Below are positions 1 through 5,994 of a stretch of 17,652 bases of DNA, piece after piece. Position 1 is the stretch's first letter. Every line of letters starts with the position of its first letter. The notes below the pieces were generated by a model. The model searched no databases. It was given only the letters and a program-made list of their open reading frames with translations, and had not been told where the DNA came from. Source of the stretch: an uncultured Clostridium sp. (GTDB lineage Bacteria; Bacillota; Clostridia; Clostridiales; Clostridiaceae); the NCBI GenBank assembly GCA_900539375.1, contig UQBY01000043.1, positions 1 through 17,652 of the forward strand, in the 5' to 3' direction. The translations under genes were made by a program, and so were the position numbers.

Positions 1-84
1 ACTCCATACTCTTTACGAATATGGGAGGCTGTCAACAATTTTCTAAATTATAAAAGTCAACATCAATTTATAACTTTTTATAAT
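1..84. other. Non-coding left edge with two imperfect hairpins after a truncated yigZ
   Basis: No gene is visible. An intact yigZ would continue through this stretch on the minus strand, but no YigZ-like reading continues. Two inverted repeats stand out. CTCCATA (2-8) pairs with TATGGGAG (20-27) with one extra G. AAATTATAAAAGT (45-57) pairs with ACTTTTTATAATTT (73-86) with one bulged T and a 15-nt loop. Such hairpins can mark the end of a mobile element or a transcript 3' end. The window stops too soon to tell. Confidence 0.4.
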
Positions 85-204
85 TTATTTGTAACTGTTA
101 GTTACCTCTTCTTCACTTTCTACTCTTTTTGCATATCCAATAAATTCTGATTTTTTTTCCTCAAAAGAGTCCTCCCCTAAATTTTTAATAGTTATGTATG
201 GCAT
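85..204 (-). pseudogene. yigZ: Truncated YigZ/IMPACT-family protein, N-terminal remnant (39 aa)
   Basis: The minus-strand frame from the ATG at 202-204 to the TAA at 85-87 reads MPYITIKNLGEDSFEEKKSE then FIGYAKRVESEEEVTNSYK. The part up to SEEEV matches my memory of the N-terminus of the YigZ (IMPACT) family, whose full members are about 200 residues. The reading then ends at once, so the catalytic-fold region and C-terminal domain are missing here. An AAGGAG ribosome binding site lies 7-8 nt upstream, and the start overlaps the end of the MocR-type gene by 13 bp, so it was the last gene of that operon. The break lies next to the perfect inverted repeat GTAACT-gtt-AGTTAC (91-105). It could be a disrupted gene, or a short functional peptide, which is less likely. 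Confidence 0.6.
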
Positions 205-1610
205 GCTAAAAACTCCTTTCTTATCTCCCTTAATCCTTTTTTTATCTTTTCTTTATCAGCTTGATAAAATCCTATTCTAAAAGTGTTATTTCCATCTTTC
301 ATATTTCTAAAAAATAAAACTCCTGGTGTTATAAATATATTCTTTTCTCTAAGCCTAAAGAAAAGTTCTTTAGAATTTATTTTATTATTTTTTATCTTTA
401 AATAAAAAGTAAATCCTCCACCAGGCTTGTCATAAGAAACCATATCACCAAGTTCCTCATCTATAAGCTTTTCCATAATAATATATCTTTCCTTGCACTC
501 TTTATTTAACTTTTGAATATTTTCTCTCCATTCTCCTTCTGAAATGTATAATTCAAGGGCTCTTTGCATTAAACTTGAAGTTGCAATATCTGTATTAAAC
601 TTTGAATTTAGCATACTTTCATTTAATTTTTTAGGTGTTATCATATAGCCTAATCTTATACCAGGTAAAAATACTTTTGAAAAACTTTTTATATAAATAA
701 CTCTATCTTTTTTATCAAGCCATTTAAAAGGAATATAATCCACTCTTTCATCATATATAAGTTCTGAAAGATAATCATCTTCAATTATGTAAAAATCATA
801 TTTTTCTGCAAGGGCTAATATTTTTTTCTTTTTTTCAATACTATAGCTTGCCCCTGTTGGATTTTGGAAATAACTCATTGTATAAAAACAAGTTATTTTA
901 TTTTTCTTTAATACTTTTTCAAAACTTTCTATATTAATTCCATCACATTCCATATCAACTTCAAATATGTTAGCTCTTCTAAATTTAAATACAGACAAAG
1001 CTCCTCCATAGGTAGGCTTTTCTACTATTACATTATCATTAATATTTAATATAGATTTTGAAGCTATATCTATTCCCTGTTGAGCTCCTGAAACAATTAA
1101 TATATCCTCTTCATCTAAGGATTCATCCCAAAAACATTTATTTATTGTACTTCTTAATTTTTCATATCCAAAGGGGGTTTGTTCAGTTAAAGCCTCTGCC
1201 CCATCTCTATCTAAAACTTTATTTATCATTAGTTTAAATTCTTCTATTGGGAAAAACATATTTCCAGCAGTTTCTCCTGCAAAATCAATAATATCTTTAT
1301 TATTTGTTTTTCTTGCTAACTTCTTAAATGTATTTGAATATTCCTTTTTAAAATTTAAAGTTACCTCTCTTCTTTTAGCAAAGGTTCCACTTCCCATTTT
1401 TTGATAAGCAAATCCATCACTTACAAGCTTTTTATAAGCATTAATAATTGTATCTTTATTTACTGAAAGAAATTCAGAATAACTACGTATAGTTGGAAGT
1501 TTCTCTCCATCATCAATTTTTTTTTGCTCTATTAATTTTTTTATGTGATTAGAAATTTGTAAATACTTTGGTGTTTCTTCAATAAACTCTAAATCATATA
1601 AATTATCCAT
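192..1610 (-). CDS. MocR/PdxR-family regulator: GntR winged helix fused to PLP aminotransferase-like domain
   Basis: This is a 472-residue transcription factor of the MocR subgroup of GntR proteins. Residues about 12-80 form the winged helix-turn-helix, with PTIRSYSEFLSVNKDTIINA resembling the DNA-recognition part. Residues about 110-470 form a fold-type I aminotransferase domain with NPTG (250-253), EDDY (277-280) and the pyridoxal-phosphate lysine in SFSK (Lys312), followed by the usual PGIRLGY. Family members bind PLP and act as regulators, mostly without transaminase activity. The start is supported by GAGG five bases before the ATG. It sits 11 bp after the nucleotidyltransferase gene and overlaps the yigZ remnant, so it is co-transcribed with hflX. 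No PLP-synthesis or transporter gene lies nearby to suggest its target. Confidence 0.88.
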   Translation of the reverse strand: MDNLYDLEFIEETPKYLQISNHIKKLIEQKKIDDGEKLPTIRSYSEFLSVNKDTIINAYKKLVSDGFAYQKMGSGTFAKRREVTLNFKKEYSNTFKKLARKTNNKDIIDFAGETAGNMFFPIEEFKLMINKVLDRDGAEALTEQTPFGYEKLRSTINKCFWDESLDEEDILIVSGAQQGIDIASKSILNINDNVIVEKPTYGGALSVFKFRRANIFEVDMECDGINIESFEKVLKKNKITCFYTMSYFQNPTGASYSIEKKKKILALAEKYDFYIIEDDYLSELIYDERVDYIPFKWLDKKDRVIYIKSFSKVFLPGIRLGYMITPKKLNESMLNSKFNTDIATSSLMQRALELYISEGEWRENIQKLNKECKERYIIMEKLIDEELGDMVSYDKPGGGFTFYLKIKNNKINSKELFFRLREKNIFITPGVLFFRNMKDGNNTFRIGFYQADKEKIKKGLREIRKEFLACHT

Positions 1611-1621
1611 AATTTCCTCTT

Positions 1622-2518
1622 TTAATATATTTTTTTAGCATAAACTATCTCTTCTAATATGCTATTATTATTAGAATCTTTAAGTAATATTTTATCTTCT
1701 ATTACTAAACCTCTTTTAGTTAATTCTCTTAATATAACTTCAACCTTTATTTTGTGAAATTTCTTTTCTTCAATAATTTCATAAGAGCTTATAAACTTTT
1801 CTTTTTCTTCTAAATAATTTAATAACATTTTTGAAGCTTCTTTTATGTTTTCATCTAAATAATTATCTATATAATCAATTGTCTTTTTTATTAAATCCTT
1901 ACTAAGGCTTCCTAAAAATAGTTCATTAATTACTTTAGAAAATTCATCATTTAAATTAGTAGCCATTGTTAAAGAATCCTTTGTTACTAAATATCCATTT
2001 AAATTTAAAAATAATTTTGAAAAGCTATCTAAAGCCCTTATTAGTACTTCATAAGAAGTATTTAATCTTCCAAGTTCTAAATATTTTTTGCAAACTTTAA
2101 AATCTTTAAGAAAATTTCCAAGATAAATTAAATTATATCTTTCTCTATCACTGTTAAAACTATATTTAAACTTATTATAAAATTCTATTATTTCTTTATC
2201 CTTTGAAAAAGCAAGTCTTGATATGATAATTACATTTTTAATATAATCATCCTGTTCTTCTCCCTCACAGGCTTTTAAAAATTCTTCTTTAGATAATACT
2301 CTTATATTTATTTGAACATCTAAAACCTTTGAATATATCTGTCTTACTTTATTAAATTCTCCATCATATACTACAAATAAATCTATGTCAGACTCCTTCC
2401 ATACATCTCCTGAAATAATACTTCCATAAGTAAAAATAGCAAGGACCTTATTATTATCTTTTAATTTTTTTAATGTTAATTGAAATGCATTTTGTAATTC
2501 TAAGACAGATTTAGCCAT
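1622..2518 (-). CDS. Nucleotidyltransferase-domain protein with helical C-terminal region
   Basis: This 298-residue protein has an N-terminal minimal nucleotidyltransferase fold. YGS (31-33) and DID (44-46) reproduce the GS-x-DxD signature that binds the nucleotide and metal ions. The third acidic residue is not obvious: the corresponding strand (DVQINIRVL, about 67-75) offers Asp67 or Asn71. Residues about 120-245 look all-helical, like HEPN or kanamycin-nucleotidyltransferase C-terminal domains, but I see no R-x4-6-H RNase motif. The last 50 residues may be a small winged domain. An AGAGG site lies nine bases before the ATG. It is 16 bp after hflX and 11 bp before the MocR-type gene. The substrate is unknown; it could modify a small molecule, RNA or protein. 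Confidence 0.72.
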   Translation of the reverse strand: MAKSVLELQNAFQLTLKKLKDNNKVLAIFTYGSIISGDVWKESDIDLFVVYDGEFNKVRQIYSKVLDVQINIRVLSKEEFLKACEGEEQDDYIKNVIIISRLAFSKDKEIIEFYNKFKYSFNSDRERYNLIYLGNFLKDFKVCKKYLELGRLNTSYEVLIRALDSFSKLFLNLNGYLVTKDSLTMATNLNDEFSKVINELFLGSLSKDLIKKTIDYIDNYLDENIKEASKMLLNYLEEKEKFISSYEIIEEKKFHKIKVEVILRELTKRGLVIEDKILLKDSNNNSILEEIVYAKKIY

Positions 2519-2534
2519 TGTAAAATACCTCTTT

Positions 2535-4331
2535 TTAACTTAATATATTAATAACATATTCTTTGCTTTTATTATAAACCTCTTCATCAACTTCTGCTAC
2601 AAGATATGTTCCTTCATCTTTATATTCTTCTTCTAATATTCTTCCATTTCTATGAAGAAAAGAAACAACATCACCCTTTGAATAAGGAATCATATATTCT
2701 GCTTTTTTATACTTATAAGGAAGTTTTTCTTCTATAAGCTCTAATAATTTATCTAAATTTAAACCTTCTTTAGCTGATATTTCTATTATATCTTCATAAG
2801 ACACTTCTTCTTTTATTTTATTTAATTGTTCTTCAGTTCCTTTATCTACTTTATTTAATACTAAAATAGTATCTTTATCCTTTGCACCAAGTTCTTCTAA
2901 TACCCCTTCAACTGCTCTAATTTGTTCTATAGCATCCTCTGAAGAAGCATCTACAACATGGCATAAAAGGTCTGAAAATATAACTTCTTCTAGTGTTGAC
3001 TTAAAGGCTTCAACTAAATCATGAGGAAGCTTTCTTACAAATCCTACTGTATCTGTAAGAGTTGCAATTCCCTTATTTTTTAAAGTTATAGCCCTTGTTG
3101 TTGTATCTAAAGTAGCAAAAAGCATATCTGCTTCAAATACATTTTCCTTTTGATTATTTTCCTTTCTTGCTGCAACTTCACATAAAGCATTTCTTAATGT
3201 AGATTTTCCTGCATTTGTATATCCTACTAAAGATATTTTAGGTATATTTTCTTTATTTCTTTTTTCTCTTTGAATTTCTCTTGTCTTTTTTATTTTTTTA
3301 AGTTCATCTTTTAAATCATATATAGCCTCTTCTATATGTCTTCTATCTGTTTCAAGCTTCTTTTCTCCAGGCCCTTTTGTTCCAATTCCTCCACCTGTTC
3401 TTGAAAGAACTGTTCCTAAACCTTGTAATCTTCCCTTTCTATATTTAAGTTGAGCAAGTTCTACTTGTATTTTTGCTTCTTTACTTCTTGCTCTTCTTGC
3501 AAATATCTCTAAAATAAGAGTTGTTCTATCTATAACTTTAGCTCCTAAAGCATTTTCTAAGTTTCTAACTTGAGAACCTGAAAGTTCATCATCAAATATT
3601 ATTAAGTTTGCCCTTTCTGTTTGTCTTAAAGAAGCTATTTCAAGAACTTTTCCCCTTCCTATGTAAAAAGCAACATCAATTTTATTTCTTCCTTGATATA
3701 CACTATCTAATACTGGAATATTACAAGCCTTTGCAAGCTCTTTAAGTTCTTCAAGGCTTTCTCTTGTATCTGACCCTACTACAATGGCCTTCTCTTCTGT
3801 ATCCTCTTCTATATCATTATCCTTTATAAGATTTTCTAAATATCTTACCTCTTCTAAAATATTTACAGAGACTAATTCTTCAAAGGATAAATGACTCTTT
3901 TCTTCAAATAATAATGTATTATCCTTAACTCTAAGATTACCTAGTGAATAATCTATTATTTTATTTTGATACACTCCCACAGCAACTATACAATCAAGCT
4001 TTAATTTTAACAATGCTGATAAATCTAGTGCAGAAAGGTTACAAAAACCATTAGGATGAGTGTGAATAATTCTCACCCCTGCAAGTCTTCCTTCTCTTAT
4101 ATCTAATAAAGGAAGCTCCACTGAAGTTGAATCTCCAACTGCTACAGACTTAACATTTCCCTTTCTATCTATTGAAACACTTACTTCTCTTTCTATGGCA
4201 GATGAAACCATACACATTTTTTCTATAATATCCATAGAACATATTTCTGTTTTTGGAACTTTAATTTTATATATGCTCTCTAATTCTTCTAAAAATACTT
4301 TTTTTACTCCCTCACTATTTCCATTTATCAA
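2535..4331 (-). CDS. hflX: HflX-type ribosome-associated GTPase with N-terminal JAMM/MPN-like domain
   Basis: HflX is a GTPase that binds the 50S subunit and splits stalled or stressed ribosomes. Numbering is from the TTG at 4331 (598 aa). The family-specific glycine-rich segment GGGIGTKGPGEKK is at 313-325. The G domain has GYTNAGKS (370-377), DTVGFV (427-432), NKVD (493-496) and SAK (519-521). Typical HflX proteins are about 410-430 residues; here about 175 extra residues precede the HflX N-domain. They contain HTHPNGFCNLSALD (90-103), a textbook H-x-H-P-x6-S-x2-D JAMM metal motif, with Glu47 or Glu49 as the likely upstream acid. The frame is open from a GTG at 4340, but that GTG lies inside the ribosome binding site (AGAGGTGAT). 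The second TTG, at 4331, has eight-base spacing and gives the N-terminus MINGNSEG. It is the first gene of a four-gene minus-strand operon. Confidence 0.9.
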   Translation of the reverse strand: MINGNSEGVKKVFLEELESIYKIKVPKTEICSMDIIEKMCMVSSAIEREVSVSIDRKGNVKSVAVGDSTSVELPLLDIREGRLAGVRIIHTHPNGFCNLSALDLSALLKLKLDCIVAVGVYQNKIIDYSLGNLRVKDNTLLFEEKSHLSFEELVSVNILEEVRYLENLIKDNDIEEDTEEKAIVVGSDTRESLEELKELAKACNIPVLDSVYQGRNKIDVAFYIGRGKVLEIASLRQTERANLIIFDDELSGSQVRNLENALGAKVIDRTTLILEIFARRARSKEAKIQVELAQLKYRKGRLQGLGTVLSRTGGGIGTKGPGEKKLETDRRHIEEAIYDLKDELKKIKKTREIQREKRNKENIPKISLVGYTNAGKSTLRNALCEVAARKENNQKENVFEADMLFATLDTTTRAITLKNKGIATLTDTVGFVRKLPHDLVEAFKSTLEEVIFSDLLCHVVDASSEDAIEQIRAVEGVLEELGAKDKDTILVLNKVDKGTEEQLNKIKEEVSYEDIIEISAKEGLNLDKLLELIEEKLPYKYKKAEYMIPYSKGDVVSFLHRNGRILEEEYKDEGTYLVAEVDEEVYNKSKEYVINILS

Positions 4332-4373
4332 CAAAATCACCTCTTAGCATTATCTTACCAACTTTCTATTCAT

Positions 4374-4382
4374 TTTATACCA
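4374..4382 (-). promoter_or_regulatory. Candidate extended -10 promoter for the hflX operon
   Basis: On the minus strand TGGTATAAA gives an extended -10 (TGn plus TATAAA) about 43 bp upstream of the hflX start. A TTTAC-rich stretch 15-16 bp further upstream could serve as a weak -35. It is the only reasonable promoter seen before this run of minus-strand genes. Confidence 0.5.
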
Positions 4383-4419
4383 TATCATATGTAAAGTAAA
4401 CCAATGTAAATATTTCTTA

Positions 4420-4448
4420 TTGAAAGAAAAAGATTTTTAAGTTATATT
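4420..4448 (+). promoter_or_regulatory. Sigma-A-type promoter of hpt
   Basis: TTGAAA (4420-4425) and TATATT (4443-4448) are separated by exactly 17 bp and lie about 43 bp before the hpt start, divergent from the hflX promoter. The leader is too short for a purine riboswitch and none is seen. Confidence 0.65.
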
Positions 4449-4490
4449 AAATTACAGCAAATATTTTAAATTATGGAGGAATACATAATA

Positions 4491-5015
4491 ATGGGTGAAA
4501 AACATAACATACTATTCTCAAAAGAAGAAATTGCTAAAAGAATTGAAGAATTAGGTGCTATAATAACTAATGATTATAAGGATAAAAACCTTTATGTTCT
4601 TTCTTTATTAAGAGGCAGCTTTATATTTACAGCAGATATTGTTCGTGCTATAAATACAAAAACTAAAATAGGTTTTATGACAACTTCAAGCTATGGAAAT
4701 GAAACTACAAGTTCAGGAAAAGTAAAAATAATAAATGATATTTTAGATGACATTACTGGATATGATGTTTTAATAACTGATGATATTATTGATACTGGTT
4801 ATACAATGGAATTTATTATAGAACATATAAAATCTCTTGGAGCTAATTCTGTAAAAACTTGTGTTCTTTTAGATAAACCTTCTAGAAGAAAGGTAAACTT
4901 AAAGCCAGATTACTGCTGTTTTGAAGTAGAAGATGTATTTGTTGCAGGCTTTGGATTAGACTATAGTGGATATTATAGAAACATTCCTTATGTATTTAAT
5001 TTTGATGAAAAATAA
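4491..5015 (+). CDS. hpt: Hypoxanthine phosphoribosyltransferase
   Basis: This cytoplasmic purine-salvage enzyme converts hypoxanthine (and usually guanine) plus PRPP to IMP or GMP. The 174-residue protein has the PRPP-binding loop VLITDDIIDTGYT (93-105), the LLRGS phosphate loop (39-43), SSYG (66-69) in the mobile loop, Lys129 in LLDKP, and the base-binding C-terminal segment GFGLDYSGYYRN (153-164). The frame opens at an ATG at 4473, but that codon overlaps the ribosome binding site GGAGG (4475-4479). The ATG at 4491 gives an N-terminus and length normal for the family. It is transcribed alone from its own promoter. The gap that follows holds an unusual inverted repeat. Confidence 0.92.
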   Translation: MGEKHNILFSKEEIAKRIEELGAIITNDYKDKNLYVLSLLRGSFIFTADIVRAINTKTKIGFMTTSSYGNETTSSGKVKIINDILDDITGYDVLITDDIIDTGYTMEFIIEHIKSLGANSVKTCVLLDKPSRRKVNLKPDYCCFEVEDVFVAGFGLDYSGYYRNIPYVFNFDEK

Positions 5016-5028
5016 ATAGCATATTAAA

Positions 5029-5111
5029 AAATATTAGGTTTCTTATGTTATTCGGTTGTTCCGTCGGCAGGCTCCAAGTCACACCTTCATAAAATAAGAA
5101 ACCTAATATTT
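5029..5111 (+). repeat. 18-bp perfect inverted repeat with a structured 47-nt loop
   Basis: AAATATTAGGTTTCTTAT (5029-5046) is exactly inverted at 5094-5111. The 47-nt loop is notably GC-richer than its surroundings and contains a small CGG-ttgtt-CCG hairpin and CAGGCTCC. It starts 13 bp after the hpt stop codon. No clean T-run follows the right arm, so it is not a classical intrinsic terminator. Possible identities are an RNA 3'-end structure, a small structured RNA or a mobile hairpin element. Confidence 0.75.
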
Positions 5112-5134
5112 CAATAAGCAAATTTAATATTATA

Positions 5135-5195
5135 AAATTTTGCTTTTCACTTATTGACAGGCTCTTGCGTTAATTCTTCACAAAATAAGAAATTT
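5135..5195 (+). repeat. Degenerate second copy of the post-hpt stem-loop
   Basis: This stretch aligns with the neighbouring inverted repeat at an offset of 91-95 bp. GACAGGCTC (5156-5164) corresponds to GGCAGGCTC (5066-5074). CTTCACAAAATAAGAAA (5176-5192) matches CTTCATAAAATAAGAAA (5085-5101) at 16 of 17 positions. Relative to the first copy it lacks about 5 nt before the CAGGCTC box. Its left arm (AAATTTTGCTTTT, 5135-5147) pairs only imperfectly with AAAATAAGAAATTT (5182-5195). It looks like a diverged duplicate of the same element. The rest of the gap up to 5264 shows nothing else. Confidence 0.6.
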
Positions 5196-5264
5196 AAGAT
5201 TTTAACAAACATAATTAATTTTCTATACATAATTAAAGGCTTTTTTAACTTACCAAATATTTTT

Positions 5265-5903
5265 CTATTTACTAAAATCAATTGCTGTGCTTGGTATTTT
5301 GCCAACTATAATAGTTTCTGATACTGGTATTTCACATAAAACATCTATTTCTTTATTTTGAAATGGTACAGCTATTCTTATTTTTGATTCTACCTTTAAA
5401 TATATTGTATGTCTTGTTTGATTTATTCCTGCACTTTCAAATTTTGATTCATAGGTTACATTCATATTTCCTATAGGTTCTATTTTTACATTAATCTTTG
5501 GGCCTAGTCTATAAAAGGCACTATTTTTACTTATCCAACCTAAAGGAACTTTCATTTCCACCTCTCCCATAGATTGAAGAGTTTTATTACATTCTACTGA
5601 AAGTTTAGATGCTAAATAATTTAATTTCATTGTATTTGCTTGTATAAGATTAATATTTCCTTCATTATCTCTATTTATAATTATCATTTCATCATAATTA
5701 AATTCATCATTAAAAAGTTCTATGCTAGTCTCACTTATTTTTTCTATGGTTTTAGATTTAATCATAGTTTCAGAAATTTTTAATACAGAAGGAAAAACTA
5801 TTTTATTAAAAAAATAAATTCCAAGATTAAAAATAATTAATATGGTAACAATAATTAATATGAATAATTTGGAAGGTAACTTCTTTTTTCTATAATACTT
5901 CAT
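5265..5903 (-). CDS. yunB: Sporulation protein YunB
   Basis: This 212-residue protein matches YunB, which in Bacillus is expressed in the mother cell under sigma-E and is needed for normal spore formation; its biochemical role is unknown. A short basic N-terminus is followed by one transmembrane segment (about residues 13-34, LFILIIVTILIIFNLGIYFF). The rest is a soluble extracytoplasmic or intermembrane domain. Recognisable parts are MKVPLGWISKNSAFYRLGPK around 118-137 and SAGINQTRHTIYLKVE near 158-173. AAGG lies six bases before the ATG. It is divergent from the PBP gene. I could not pick out a convincing sigma-E promoter by eye, though the upstream region is short and AT-rich. Confidence 0.87.
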   Translation of the reverse strand: MKYYRKKKLPSKLFILIIVTILIIFNLGIYFFNKIVFPSVLKISETMIKSKTIEKISETSIELFNDEFNYDEMIIINRDNEGNINLIQANTMKLNYLASKLSVECNKTLQSMGEVEMKVPLGWISKNSAFYRLGPKINVKIEPIGNMNVTYESKFESAGINQTRHTIYLKVESKIRIAVPFQNKEIDVLCEIPVSETIIVGKIPSTAIDFSK

Positions 5904-5917
5904 CCTTCACCTTTATA

Positions 5918-5946
5918 TTGAGTTATTAATTTACTCATATTATAAT
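5918..5946 (+). promoter_or_regulatory. Sigma-A-type promoter of the PBP gene
   Basis: TTGAGT (5918-5923) and TATAAT (5941-5946) are 17 bp apart. A second TATAAT at 5952-5957 has a weaker TTTACT-like -35. The transcript would start about 40 bp before the PBP start codon. Confidence 0.6.
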
Positions 5947-5994
5947 TATGCTATAATAAGGAATAATATTATAGGAAAAACTTAGGAGGGGTCT

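Noticed and set aside
4473..4475. Upstream ATG as hpt start
   Set aside because: It overlaps the GGAGG ribosome binding site. The ATG at 4491 gives the family-typical N-terminus.
4341..4490. Possible purine riboswitch before hpt
   Set aside because: The leader between promoter and start is only about 40 nt and has none of the guanine-aptamer core.
5029..5111. Plain intrinsic terminator of hpt
   Set aside because: The stem is long and perfect, but the loop is 47 nt and no T-run follows, so I list it as a repeat of unknown role instead.
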